Assembly (NCBI GenBank): GCA_017435025.1
Contig: JAFSFU010000016.1
Coordinates: 1 to 20,299, forward strand
Direction: 5' to 3'
DNA length: 20,299 nt
Origin: Lachnospiraceae bacterium
Lineage (GTDB): Bacteria > Bacillota_A > Clostridia > Lachnospirales > Lachnospiraceae
Below the pieces are notes generated by a model. That model saw nothing but the letters and a program-made list of their open reading frames with translations. It ran no database searches and was not told where the DNA came from. Below are positions 1 through 7,995 of this stretch, piece after piece; the first letter of the stretch is position 1, and every line of letters begins with the position of its first letter. Position numbers and translations under genes: made by a program.

Positions 1-104
1 AAAAAGATTAGATAACCGATCGAGAGCGCGATGACCAGTGAAACATCTAACATGATACACAGCATTAAAACGATGGTAAACACCAATAAAACAAGCACTT
101 CCAT
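1..104 (-). CDS. Partial membrane protein, N-terminal 34 codons
   Basis: An ATG at 104-102 opens a frame that runs without a stop to the left edge. The 34 visible residues are strongly hydrophobic (MEVLVLLVFTIVLMLC at the start, then a second apolar stretch after LDVS), so this is the beginning of a multi-pass membrane protein. It starts 1 bp after the TAG stop of the aldo/keto reductase, and its ribosome site (AGAAGGAAAAG) lies inside the end of that gene, so the two are almost certainly co-transcribed. The N-terminus loosely reminds me of NhaC-type Na+/H+ antiporter-like proteins of Lachnospiraceae, but too little is present to assign a family. Confidence 0.6.
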   Translation of the reverse strand, partial: MEVLVLLVFTIVLMLCIMLDVSLVIALSIGYLIF

Positions 105-105
105 A

Positions 106-1287
106 CTACTTTTCCTTCTTCTTTTTCGCTTCTTCCTCACGCTGTCTGCAAACCTCCGCCCAACTCGGCATCTTCTGAATCGCCTCGTCGAACTCTTTTA
201 GTGCCTTCGGAATATCAATATTCTGTGGACAGCTTCTGGAACATTTTCCGCATCCAATGCAGGCAGACGGGAGTTTTTCCTTCGGAAGTCCCTCTATGCG
301 CATGCTGATATTGAGACTCTGTGCAAAACGAAGCTCATTATAGAGGGACAAAAGCATTGGAATATCCAGTCCCACTGGGCATCCCTCACAGCAATAGCGG
401 CATGCAGTGCATGGAATCGAATTTTTCATGCTATCTGCGATTTCGAATAAAAACGCTCTTTCATCATCGGAAAGCGGTTTCTGCTCAGAGAAGGTCTTTA
501 AATTGTCCGTCAGCTGCTCCATGTCAGACATACCGCTGAGCACCATGGTCACATTCGGAAGTTCCATTAAGAAACGGAATCCCCAGGACGCCGTAGATTC
601 GTCAGAACGCAGCTCGCGCAGTCTTGCAGTCTGCTCCTCTGAAAGTGATGCCAGCTTGCCTCCGCGCACCGGCTCCATAACCCAAACCGGAATCCCGCAT
701 TCGGTCAGATATTCATATTTTTCTTTGGCATTCTGCAGACTCCAGTCCAGATAGTTCAACTGAATCTGACAAAACTCCATATCGCTTCCGCAGTAGTTCA
801 AAAACTCTTTCAGATTGTCCATTGCGCCGTGGCTGGAAAAACCTAAATGTTTGATTCTTCCATTTTTCTTCTGTTCTCTAAAATAGTCCAGAATCCCCCA
901 CTGCGGGTCCATATATGTCTTGATGGAATTTTCATTTACGTTATGTAAAAGGTAAAAATCAAAGTAGTCCACTCCGCACTTTTTCAGCTGCTCTTCAAAA
1001 ATTTCGGCCGGGTTGTAACCGGTGCTGCTGATTTGGTGACCCGGATACTTATCAGCAAGATAGTAGCTGTCTCTCGGATGTTTTGCCAAAGCACGACCGA
1101 TCGCTCCCTCCGATTCTCCGTTATGGTACGGATACGCGGTATCAAAATAATTAAGGCCATGCTCCAGTGCATAATCCACCATCTCCTGGGTTCTCGTCTC
1201 GTCAATCACATCTCCGTTCATTGGAAGACGCATAGCACCTAGTCCAAGCATGGATAATTGTTTTCCCTGAAATTCACGATAAATCAT
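106..1287 (-). CDS. Aldo/keto reductase with C-terminal 2[4Fe-4S] ferredoxin domain
   Basis: A 393-residue predicted cytoplasmic oxidoreductase. Residues 1-280 form an aldo/keto reductase barrel with the catalytic tetrad recognisable as D49, Y54 (FDTAYPYHNGESE), K80 (LADKYP) and H115 (LLHNV). Residues about 290-375 carry two ferredoxin-type cysteine clusters, CTACRYCCEGCP and CIGCGKCSRSCP, each expected to hold a [4Fe-4S] cluster. The C-terminus is a lysine/glutamate-rich tail. This AKR plus ferredoxin architecture is common in anaerobic Firmicutes; substrates are mostly unknown, so I give no specific reaction. The start is supported by AAAGGAGG about 6 bases upstream. It is followed 1 bp later by a membrane protein gene and is divergent from azlC. 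Confidence 0.93.
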   Translation of the reverse strand: MIYREFQGKQLSMLGLGAMRLPMNGDVIDETRTQEMVDYALEHGLNYFDTAYPYHNGESEGAIGRALAKHPRDSYYLADKYPGHQISSTGYNPAEIFEEQLKKCGVDYFDFYLLHNVNENSIKTYMDPQWGILDYFREQKKNGRIKHLGFSSHGAMDNLKEFLNYCGSDMEFCQIQLNYLDWSLQNAKEKYEYLTECGIPVWVMEPVRGGKLASLSEEQTARLRELRSDESTASWGFRFLMELPNVTMVLSGMSDMEQLTDNLKTFSEQKPLSDDERAFLFEIADSMKNSIPCTACRYCCEGCPVGLDIPMLLSLYNELRFAQSLNISMRIEGLPKEKLPSACIGCGKCSRSCPQNIDIPKALKEFDEAIQKMPSWAEVCRQREEEAKKKKEK

Positions 1288-1344
1288 ATGTTGCCTCCTT
1301 TATCTCATTCATTCAGATCTTATCTCTCTATTATAAAACAACTA

Positions 1345-1372
1345 TTGTAAAAAAGCTATCAAATGCTATAAT
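1345..1372 (+). promoter_or_regulatory. Probable extended -10 promoter for azlC operon
   Basis: TTGTAA at 1345-1350, a 16-bp spacer, and TATAAT at 1367-1372 preceded by TGC, which gives a TGnTATAAT extended -10 element. Transcription would start near 1379. That places the ATG at 1374 upstream of the transcript start and supports translation of azlC from 1407. Confidence 0.7.
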
Positions 1373-1393
1373 TATGCTATTCTCAGCAATAAC

Positions 1394-1397
1394 GAGG
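1394..1397 (+). promoter_or_regulatory. Ribosome binding site deciding the azlC start
   Basis: GAGG lies 9 bases before the ATG at 1407. The in-frame ATG at 1374 has no comparable site and overlaps the predicted promoter. Confidence 0.6.
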
Positions 1398-1406
1398 TTA
1401 CACACG

Positions 1407-2111
1407 ATGAAGACAAATGCAAAACAACAATTCTTACGAGGCATGCGAGCCGGCATTCCGGTTATTCTCGGTTTTGTTCCGGTCGGTATCGCATATGCTA
1501 TTATGGCCAGACAGGCCGGTTTCTCCAATGTACAGACATGTCTCATGTCTCTCTCGGTATTTGCCGGTGCCAGCCAGATGATGGCAACCGGTATGTATGC
1601 ACAGGGCGCAAGTATCTTTGCCATGATCCTGGCAACCTTTATCCTGAATCTTCGCCATCTGATCATGAGCACCTGCGTCATCAACCGTATGCGTGACGGC
1701 GGCATCGGAATCCGCCTGTTGGCTGCCTTCGGTATCACAGACGAATCCTTCGCGATCTTCACAACCGAAAAAGAAGAAAACTGCACCGTCATGTTTCTTC
1801 TTGGACTGATTCTGGTCAATTACACTTCCTGGAACGTTGGAACACTGCTTGGAACCATTGTCTCAGATTTTCTTCCGGATATTTTGACTGCAAGCCTTGG
1901 CATTTCCCTTTATGCCATGTTCCTTGGACTCCTAATGCCAAATCTGACCAACAACAGAAAGCTGGGACTTCTTGTGATCTTCACAGCAGTATGCAACACG
2001 ATTCTGAATCAGTTCGTTGCATCCAGCTGGGCTTTGATCATCGCGACCCTGTTCTGCGCTTTTATCGGCGTATTCTTTGTAGACTTAGAGGAGGATACCA
2101 ACAATGAGTAA
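1407..2111 (+). CDS. azlC: AzlC-family branched-chain amino acid exporter, large subunit
   Basis: Translated from 1407 this is 234 residues, the usual AzlC length. It is a polytopic inner-membrane protein with the family's N-terminal segment (RGMRAGIPVILGFVPVGIAY), followed by a conserved FAGASQMMA stretch and several hydrophobic helices. AzlC works with the small partner AzlD to export branched-chain amino acids or analogues such as azaleucine. azlD follows directly with an 8-bp overlap, which supports the assignment. An upstream in-frame ATG at 1374 would add 11 residues but sits in the promoter. Co-location with an aminopeptidase downstream suggests export of amino acids released from peptides, though this is inference. 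Confidence 0.9.
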   Translation: MKTNAKQQFLRGMRAGIPVILGFVPVGIAYAIMARQAGFSNVQTCLMSLSVFAGASQMMATGMYAQGASIFAMILATFILNLRHLIMSTCVINRMRDGGIGIRLLAAFGITDESFAIFTTEKEENCTVMFLLGLILVNYTSWNVGTLLGTIVSDFLPDILTASLGISLYAMFLGLLMPNLTNNRKLGLLVIFTAVCNTILNQFVASSWALIIATLFCAFIGVFFVDLEEDTNNE

Positions 2112-2415
2112 TCCTATGATTCTTCTCCTGTTCCTTGGTATGACACTGGTAACTTACATTCCGCGAGCTCTGCCTGTTGTCCTGATCGATAAACTAAAGT
2201 TCAACGCCAAGATAGAAAAATTCCTAAAATTAATTCCATATACAGCCATGGCAGCTCTGATCTTTCCCGGTGTATTTACAGTCGATACCTCAAATCCGGT
2301 CATCGGCATCGCAGGGGCTCTGACTGCCGGTATTCTGGCATGGAAAAAACAACCGGTGATGGTCTGTGTTTTGGCCGCAATTGGTGTCGATTTTCTGTTG
2401 TATCTGGTCATCTAA
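2104..2415 (+). CDS. azlD: AzlD-family exporter, small subunit
   Basis: A 103-residue membrane protein with three to four hydrophobic segments and the AzlD hallmark near the N-terminus (TYIPRALPVVL), followed by LIPYTAMAAL. AzlD is the small obligate partner of AzlC in branched-chain amino acid export. The ATG overlaps the end of azlC by 8 bp and has AGAGGAGG about 9 bases upstream, so translational coupling is likely. Length and composition are normal for the family. Confidence 0.9.
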   Translation: MSNPMILLLFLGMTLVTYIPRALPVVLIDKLKFNAKIEKFLKLIPYTAMAALIFPGVFTVDTSNPVIGIAGALTAGILAWKKQPVMVCVLAAIGVDFLLYLVI

Positions 2416-2458
2416 TATGGTATTTTAGAGATAGAAACTGTTGATTAATTTTTCAACG

Positions 2459-2464
2459 AAAGGA
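2459..2464 (+). promoter_or_regulatory. Ribosome binding site deciding the aminopeptidase start
   Basis: AAAGGA lies 6 bases before the ATG at 2471 and 9 before the ATG at 2474. A longer frame from a TTG at 2441 lacks a ribosome site and would contain this one. Confidence 0.6.
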
Positions 2465-2470
2465 ACTAAA

Positions 2471-3922
2471 ATGATGAATTTTAAGATGGTAAATTCCTGT
2501 CCGCAGAACGTGGACACGATCGTTCGTTTTACAAAATATGATGCAGTCCCGACCTTTTCCTGTCCGGAACTTCAGAATGCATTTGACACAGCCCTCGGCG
2601 GAGATGATCTTGACCTGGAACCGGGTACTGTGAAATCTTACCGTATCCGTCTGAATGATAAATTTGTAAACCTGATCATCGTAGGTTTTAACTGCAGACT
2701 TTATGAGAAAGCTCTCCCGATCTTCACAAAAGCAACCTTAAAAGTTGGTACACTTTTAAATGAACTGAAAGCAAAAGTTGTGTTTGTTGACAGCTTCTCC
2801 GGCTTGTTCTTTATTGACAAACAGGAAATCGCACGCCAGTTTGCATCCACACTTCCGCTCTGTGACTATGCATTCGACAAATATCTGACCAAGAAAGCCG
2901 GTTATACAGAAAAAGAGATTTATGTTCATGCAACAGAAGATATCGAATCTGCTCTCCAGGAAGGTGCAAATATCGCAAAAGGTATCTGCATTGCCCGTGA
3001 TCTGGTAAATGAACCGGCAGAAACCCTGAATCCGGCGGAACTGGCAGCACGTACTGTGCAGTTCGGCAAAGACTATGGTTTTGAGGTGGAAGTATTCGAT
3101 AAAGCCGCATGCGAAGAGTTCGGTATGAGCGCATTCCTCGCAGTTGGCAGAGCAAGCGCCAACGAGCCGAAACTGATCGTTATGCGCTATAACGGCGGCG
3201 AAGGCGTTGCAAAAGGCGTGATCGGCAAAGGTCTCTGCTACGATTCCGGCGGACTCCATCTGAAACCGGGTGACGGTATGGTGACGATGAAAGGGGATAT
3301 GGCAGGCGCTGCTGCCGTAATCGGTGCTATGTGCTCCATCGCCATGAACAAACTGCCGAAGAACGTAGTAACTGTCGTTGCCGCATGTGAAAACCTGGTA
3401 GATGGTGAAGGCTATAAAAACGGTGACATCATCTCCACAATGGCAGGTAAGAGCGTTTACGTTGCAAGTACTGATGCGGAAGGCCGTCTTACACTGGCAG
3501 ATGCGATCACCTATATGATCCGCAAAGAGAATGTTGACAGCATCATCGAGCTCAGTACACTGACCGGTTCCTGTGCAAACTTCCTTTCCAACATCTGCTG
3601 CGGTGTCCTTACAACCGACGATGCAATGTTTGAAAAGATTGCTGCTAAGAGCGATATCTCCGGAGAGAAATACTGCCGTATGCCGCATTACGATGAGTAC
3701 CGTGAACTGATCAAATCCGACGTGGCAGATCTCCACAACTCCTCCACCGACAGAGCCGGCGGTATCTGTGCCGGTCTCTTCCTGGATTCCTTCAAAGAGG
3801 AAACACCGTTCATGCACCTGGACATCGCAGGTATGACTTTCGCAAAAGCAAAGAAAGACGGTTATCCGAAGGGCGGCACCGGATTTGGTGTGAAGACTGT
3901 TTACAACTATATCAAAGAATAA
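2471..3922 (+). CDS. M17 leucyl aminopeptidase family protein
   Basis: A 483-residue cytosolic metallopeptidase predicted to release N-terminal amino acids from peptides using two divalent metals. From the start at 2471, metal ligands and active-site residues fall at K253 and D258 (GKGLCYDSGG), D276 (MKGDMAGAAAV), and D335, E337 and R339 (STDAEGRL). Their spacing (5, 18, 59, 2) is exactly that of E. coli PepA K270/D275/D293/D352/E354. The N-terminal 160 residues are the more variable M17 domain. It sits 55 bp after azlD and 32 bp before an XRE regulator gene, all in one direction, so one operon is likely. I leave the symbol blank because PepA and PepB type naming cannot be decided here. Confidence 0.93.
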   Translation: MMNFKMVNSCPQNVDTIVRFTKYDAVPTFSCPELQNAFDTALGGDDLDLEPGTVKSYRIRLNDKFVNLIIVGFNCRLYEKALPIFTKATLKVGTLLNELKAKVVFVDSFSGLFFIDKQEIARQFASTLPLCDYAFDKYLTKKAGYTEKEIYVHATEDIESALQEGANIAKGICIARDLVNEPAETLNPAELAARTVQFGKDYGFEVEVFDKAACEEFGMSAFLAVGRASANEPKLIVMRYNGGEGVAKGVIGKGLCYDSGGLHLKPGDGMVTMKGDMAGAAAVIGAMCSIAMNKLPKNVVTVVAACENLVDGEGYKNGDIISTMAGKSVYVASTDAEGRLTLADAITYMIRKENVDSIIELSTLTGSCANFLSNICCGVLTTDDAMFEKIAAKSDISGEKYCRMPHYDEYRELIKSDVADLHNSSTDRAGGICAGLFLDSFKEETPFMHLDIAGMTFAKAKKDGYPKGGTGFGVKTVYNYIKE

Positions 3923-3954
3923 TTACCAGATAATAAAAAGGAGAACTTCGGATT

Positions 3955-4377
3955 ATGGCAGCCAAAAAAGTTGGAACACTCATTAAAGAAGCACGTACCA
4001 ATGCAGACATGACTCAGGAACAGTTGGCCCGCCGTGTTTCCGGTCTTTCTGCATCCGATATCAGCCTTGCAGAGCGCGGAAAACTTACTCCTACTCAGGA
4101 ACAACTGAAGCAGATCGCTAAAGCAACCGGTGTAACTCAGGCTTCGCTGATAAACGCAGCGAAAGGATCGGCTTCTAAGAAATCCTCATCTTCTGCCGCA
4201 AAATCCAGTTATATGGTAACTGCTGATGAGAAAAAGCTGATTCAATTATACCGGAAAACAGATACAGAAACCAAAAAGGCTATCTTGAGCATGTTAAATA
4301 TCAAAGAAAATGCTACCGAAATGCTTCTTGAAGGACTTTTGGACAATGTACAGGATCTGTTTGGCGGGAAAAAATAG
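3955..4377 (+). CDS. XRE-family helix-turn-helix transcriptional regulator
   Basis: A 140-residue protein. Residues about 5-62 form a Cro/C1-type helix-turn-helix (IKEARTNADMTQEQLARRVS, then SDISLAERGKLTPTQEQLKQ). A Ser/Ala/Lys-rich linker follows at about 70-87, then a helical C-terminal region (TADEKKLIQLYRKTDTETKK) resembling the tail of many XRE repressors that ends in SML and NIKEN-like sequence. It is expected to bind DNA, possibly its own operon's promoter, but no operator is evident. AAAAGGAG precedes the ATG by about 11 bases. It lies between the aminopeptidase and two membrane protein genes, which is a slightly odd place for a regulator and may indicate that it serves the downstream pair. 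Confidence 0.88.
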   Translation: MAAKKVGTLIKEARTNADMTQEQLARRVSGLSASDISLAERGKLTPTQEQLKQIAKATGVTQASLINAAKGSASKKSSSSAAKSSYMVTADEKKLIQLYRKTDTETKKAILSMLNIKENATEMLLEGLLDNVQDLFGGKK

Positions 4378-4424
4378 ACACTATTGATGCAGATGATCAC
4401 ATAAGACAAGGAGATACATGCCGT

Positions 4425-5279
4425 ATGAAATTTGCAACAGAAAAACTGGCCAAAATGTTGTTCGCTATTCTCATTATGATCATTTCCATAAATGTTCTTA
4501 CGGTGAAAATACCGGAATCAAAATGCATACAGCAAACCATTGACTATCTGGACAAGAGTCAAAACACGGTCATGACCTTTTCCGGTACCTCTATCACTAC
4601 CTCATTGGCTTTGTCTGCACTGCCGAACGATTTCGCAAGTCCTCTGGCAAGTACAGTTGCCGATCTGAATACCTATTTTATTTTCATGTTTGCAGTTTTA
4701 TTTGTAGAAAAACTGCTCGTGATCGAAGGTATTCAGATCGCCTTAACCTGGATCATTCCGGCTGCCTGTATTTTGTACATTGGATTCGTTTTATCGTCAA
4801 AAACAGTATTAAAAACATTTGCCGGGAAACTGATGATCTTGGGTCTTTCTATCATTTTCGTCATTCCGTTTAGCACACATTTTACAGAGACCGTATGTGC
4901 CGATTATCTGGATTATGTGGAGGAAACCATCGAAGAGACTGAGGCCGGGTCCTCAAAGATCAACGAAGTCATGATAGCCAGCGATGAAGATTCCACTTTC
5001 TTTGACCGCTTATCCAACGCATTCAAGACAGCCATTCAGGATGTCTCCGACCTGCTTGCATACTTTAAAGGTGTGCTCAAAAAATGTGTGAATTCCGTTG
5101 CGATTATGTTGGTTACGACCTTTGTTGTTCCCTTATTGGTCATGCTGCTGTTCCGCTGGCTTCTGACGGAACTCTTCAGTTTACATCTTCCGTCTCCAAG
5201 CATTCAGATCAAATTGCCGAAGCATGAACGCAAAACCACCGCTAAGACAACAGATATAACCATTACGGAGGATAAATGA
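4425..5279 (+). CDS. Multi-pass membrane protein of unknown function
   Basis: I do not recognise this 284-residue protein. It has an N-terminal hydrophobic helix (about 11-27, MLFAILIMIISINVLTV), an extracytoplasmic Ser/Thr-rich stretch, a cluster of three helices at about 83-152, an acidic loop rich in Glu/Asp at about 165-190, and a final helix around 222-246 (MLVTTFVVPLLVMLLFRWLL). It ends in a basic then Thr-rich tail. The start has AAGGAGATACATGCCGT before it. It overlaps the next gene by 4 bp (ATGA), and that neighbour is also membrane-anchored, so the two products probably work together at the membrane. Confidence 0.8.
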   Translation: MKFATEKLAKMLFAILIMIISINVLTVKIPESKCIQQTIDYLDKSQNTVMTFSGTSITTSLALSALPNDFASPLASTVADLNTYFIFMFAVLFVEKLLVIEGIQIALTWIIPAACILYIGFVLSSKTVLKTFAGKLMILGLSIIFVIPFSTHFTETVCADYLDYVEETIEETEAGSSKINEVMIASDEDSTFFDRLSNAFKTAIQDVSDLLAYFKGVLKKCVNSVAIMLVTTFVVPLLVMLLFRWLLTELFSLHLPSPSIQIKLPKHERKTTAKTTDITITEDK

Positions 5280-5971
5280 TGAAACAAAAAGGACTCGTGC
5301 TTATTTGTGCAGTTATGTCAATTGCCATCTGTGCAATCTCACTCTGGGGATCCTTTAACCGTAAAAGCAATACAGAAGAAGCTCTCAGTTCTGATGTAGA
5401 GCGAATCGATATCGACAGCATCCAGCTTGTCAAAAGCGGTGTGCAGGTTGATTTCTCGGAAGTGATCGTCGGAACACAGGAAGAAATGCGAAAATTGATC
5501 GTCAGCACACAGGAAGCAACCGTATCTACCGACCTTACCGACCGCTTGATCAATACCCTGGATTTCGACTTTATGAAAAAGACACAGAAAGTAAGTTATA
5601 CCGGAACCGGCTATTTTGTTGTTGATCTGGATAACCTAACGAGGGAACATGTCATCACAGACCATAAAAAGAAGACCATCACCATCCAGATTGATCATGC
5701 CTATCTGCAGGCCATCGAAATTGATCCCAACAAGATCATCATTGACGATGTAAAGGAAAGTCTTCTGGCAAGAGGTGATATCGAACTGTCACTGAAAGAC
5801 TACAACGCAATTGAAAAGGAATTAAGACAAAAACTGGAGGCCAAGTTCAACACCGCCGAAAACGGACAAAAAGCCGATTCCATTGCTCTGGATATGGTAA
5901 AAGGTGTGTTCGAACCTGTGATCAAGGCGATCGACTCCTCCTATGAACTTTTCGTAGAGTTTAAATCTTAA
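5276..5971 (+). CDS. DUF4230-family membrane-anchored protein
   Basis: A 231-residue protein with one N-terminal membrane helix (about 6-24, LVLICAVMSIAICAISLWG) and a soluble, probably extracytoplasmic domain. The segment around 105-155, VSYTGTGYFVVDLDNL followed by KKTITIQIDHAYLQAIEID, matches the pattern I know from DUF4230 proteins (a beta-rich core followed by a helical C-terminal arm at about 175-215). The function of the family is unknown. Translation may begin at 5276 or at the second ATG at 5279, which is better spaced (7 bases) from GGAGG at 5267. It overlaps the upstream membrane gene by 4 bp and is the last gene before the terminator at 5984. Confidence 0.8.
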   Translation: MMKQKGLVLICAVMSIAICAISLWGSFNRKSNTEEALSSDVERIDIDSIQLVKSGVQVDFSEVIVGTQEEMRKLIVSTQEATVSTDLTDRLINTLDFDFMKKTQKVSYTGTGYFVVDLDNLTREHVITDHKKKTITIQIDHAYLQAIEIDPNKIIIDDVKESLLARGDIELSLKDYNAIEKELRQKLEAKFNTAENGQKADSIALDMVKGVFEPVIKAIDSSYELFVEFKS

Positions 5972-5983
5972 CGATCCTATTAA

Positions 5984-6026
5984 AAAACCGCAAGTGAACC
6001 AAATTGGCTCACCTGCGGTTTTCTTT
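5984..6026 (+). terminator. Hairpin terminator between convergent units
   Basis: AAAACCGCAAGTGAACC (5984-6000) pairs with GGCTCACCTGCGGTTTT (6006-6022) across a 5-nt loop with only wobble or mismatch defects, then TCTTTTCT. The A-rich 5' side gives a U tract on the opposite strand, so it can also end transcripts of the ABC-F gene at 6048. Confidence 0.85.
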
Positions 6027-6047
6027 TCTATTGGCTTTCAATTTTCA

Positions 6048-7841
6048 CTACATTTTTCGCACGATCATTTCCAGTTCTTCCGAAATTGCCTTTGCCTTTT
6101 CGAAATCATTTACCCTCAGACAGTCTTCAATCCGCATTTCCAGTTCTTTCTTCTTCTGTTCCAGTTCCAGATATTCCTGCTCGAAATAATCGGTATAGAT
6201 CATCTTCCGGAAAGAACGAATGCGCATTTTACGGATCGTATTGTTCTCCACATAAAGAACATAGTCCATAGTATTCACAATACTATAAAAATCATGGGAA
6301 ACCATAAGTACAGTTCCCTTGTAATCTGCCAACGCTTTTTCTAACGCTGCCTGAGAATAAATATCAAGATGACTGGTCGGTTCGTCTAAAAGCAGCAAGT
6401 CTGCCTTTCCTGCACCAATCTTCGCAAGCTGAAGAAGATTTTTCTCACCGCCGGATAAAATATCAATACGGTTGTCCAACACATCTTCCGCAAAGAAATA
6501 CGGAGCCAGGTAATTTTTAATCTCAGCCTTTGTCTCAAATCCGAGAGTTTCAAACTCTTCGTAAATGGTACAATCTTCATGCAGTGTCTCACTGTGATTT
6601 TGGGACAGGAATCCGACTTCCACATCCGGGCGTACAGAAACTGCCCCGCTGCTGCTATTTGCAATTTGGCGAAGCAGCGTGGTCTTTCCGGTTCCGTTTG
6701 GCCCCACTATGGCAACCTTCTCTCCCGCATTCAGATCAAAACTTACATTGTCCAGAATCATGTCCTCAAATTCAAGACGATAATCCTGCACACGGAGAAT
6801 CGGATCATTCGTCACTTCAGTTGTTTCAGTCATATCGCTCGATTCTGCTTCTTCATGCTCTGTACCTGTCGCTTCAAGCACAGGAAGTACGATCTCCGGA
6901 AGGCGAACCTCAACAAACGGAGCTTTGATCATTCTGGCTTCCAAACGTTCCAGCTGTGTCTGTTTCGCGTGGACCGTTCTTCCGAAAGAAGCATTATCAA
7001 ATCTGGTTGCCTTTGCTCTAAGGCGATCTACCATCACCTTGGTGCGTTCCAGTTCTTCAATTTCTTCTGCTACCTGCTCCTGCAGTTCAATTTTTCTCTG
7101 TAACAGCGCAAAATTATAATCAACGAAATTACCGTCAAATTCCTGAATGTCCGCATCTTCCAAATGTAAGATCTTGTTGAAGCAGTTATTCAAAAGATAA
7201 CGGTTGTGGGTGATAACCAGAATCGTTCCTTTATAGGAATTGATCAGCTGACGAAGACCGTTCAGGTTTTCAAAGTCAAGGAAAACATCCGGCTCATCCA
7301 TAATGAGGAGAGAAGGCATCTGCATCATCTCACGGATAACCTGAACCAGTTTATACTCACCGCCGCTCAGCTTTCCAAGCTCCATGTTGTCCATATTCTT
7401 CATGCCAGCCAATTTTAACTGCTTTCCAATATTGGACTCATAGTTATTTCCATCCACCGCGTCGATTTCATCCAGAACTTTCTGATAACGCTCAAATACC
7501 TCATCCAGATTTTCAGATGTCGCCATCTCCGCACAAAGCGCCTCATTCTTTTGCTGCAGCTCCACAAAATACTGACTCAGATATTCGAATACGGTCATCG
7601 TATTCTCTTTTGATGTCTTAAAGAACTGGCTCACATAACCGATCCTTCCAATATCTTTTCGAATGATTTTTCCCTTATACATCCACTCGTCCGGCTCCAT
7701 CATCATCTGGATCAATGTGGATTTTCCGGTACCATTGCTGCCGATCAGGGCACAGTGCGCGCCATCCTGCAGTGTAAACGAAACATTTTTATATAAGTCT
7801 TTTTCCGGAAAAGAATAAGACAGTTTTTCTACCTGAATCAT
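6048..7841 (-). CDS. ABC-F family ATPase (ribosome-associated type)
   Basis: A 597-residue soluble protein with two ABC ATPase domains and no membrane segments, as in ABC-F factors that act on ribosomes. NBD1 has Walker A GSNGTGKS (34-41), signature LSGGEYKL (158-165) and Walker B LLIMDEPDVFLD (178-189). NBD2 has Walker A GPNGTGKT (380-387), signature LSGGEKNL (462-469) and Walker B LLLLDEPTSHLD (482-493). A charged helical linker at about 245-305 (FGRTVHAKQTQLERLEAR) corresponds to the P-site tRNA-interacting region. Two features are unusual: NBD1 has DEPDVFLD instead of the family's DEPTNHLD, and the last 45 residues are a charged helix resembling a UVR-type motif (RIEDCLRVNDFEKAKAISEE). 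AAAGGAG precedes the ATG. Whether it is an antibiotic-resistance or housekeeping member cannot be told. Confidence 0.92.
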   Translation of the reverse strand: MIQVEKLSYSFPEKDLYKNVSFTLQDGAHCALIGSNGTGKSTLIQMMMEPDEWMYKGKIIRKDIGRIGYVSQFFKTSKENTMTVFEYLSQYFVELQQKNEALCAEMATSENLDEVFERYQKVLDEIDAVDGNNYESNIGKQLKLAGMKNMDNMELGKLSGGEYKLVQVIREMMQMPSLLIMDEPDVFLDFENLNGLRQLINSYKGTILVITHNRYLLNNCFNKILHLEDADIQEFDGNFVDYNFALLQRKIELQEQVAEEIEELERTKVMVDRLRAKATRFDNASFGRTVHAKQTQLERLEARMIKAPFVEVRLPEIVLPVLEATGTEHEEAESSDMTETTEVTNDPILRVQDYRLEFEDMILDNVSFDLNAGEKVAIVGPNGTGKTTLLRQIANSSSGAVSVRPDVEVGFLSQNHSETLHEDCTIYEEFETLGFETKAEIKNYLAPYFFAEDVLDNRIDILSGGEKNLLQLAKIGAGKADLLLLDEPTSHLDIYSQAALEKALADYKGTVLMVSHDFYSIVNTMDYVLYVENNTIRKMRIRSFRKMIYTDYFEQEYLELEQKKKELEMRIEDCLRVNDFEKAKAISEELEMIVRKM

Positions 7842-7910
7842 AGTAATCTCCTTTGAATTTATGTTTACAACACGACTGCTAATTTATAAAATATCTTCCT
7901 CATTAGCTTC

Positions 7911-7939
7911 ATTATAACATCATAACATAAAATTATCAT
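7911..7939 (-). promoter_or_regulatory. Possible promoter of the ABC-F gene
   Basis: On the minus strand, ATGATA (7939-7934), a 17-bp spacer and TATAAT (7916-7911). The -35 is weak at 4 of 6 matches. A start near 7904 would give a leader of about 60 nt with no obvious attenuator. Confidence 0.45.
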
Positions 7940-7971
7940 CCCCCTTACAGCCAAATAGCGGCCGTAAGGGG
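7925..7971 (-). terminator. Terminator of the ABC transporter operon
   Basis: A 12-bp stem, CCCCTTACGGCC with GGCTGTAAGGGG read on the minus strand (7971-7960 and 7952-7941), has a 7-nt loop. The single irregular pair is G-U on this strand but A-C on the other, so the structure is better for minus-strand RNA. A T-rich tail follows. It lies 25 bp past the permease stop. Confidence 0.7.
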
Positions 7972-7995
7972 AAAATCCTTGTCTTGCAGCTCAGT

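Noticed and set aside
1330..1358. Minus-strand promoter for the aldo/keto reductase gene
   Set aside because: A TATAAT is present on the minus strand (1335-1330), but no acceptable -35 lies 16-18 bp away, so I did not list it as a feature.
2756..3817. 353-codon open frame antisense to the aminopeptidase gene
   Set aside because: It is the complementary shadow of a gene with perfect M17 motifs, has a cysteine- and histidine-rich random-looking translation, and no ribosome site.
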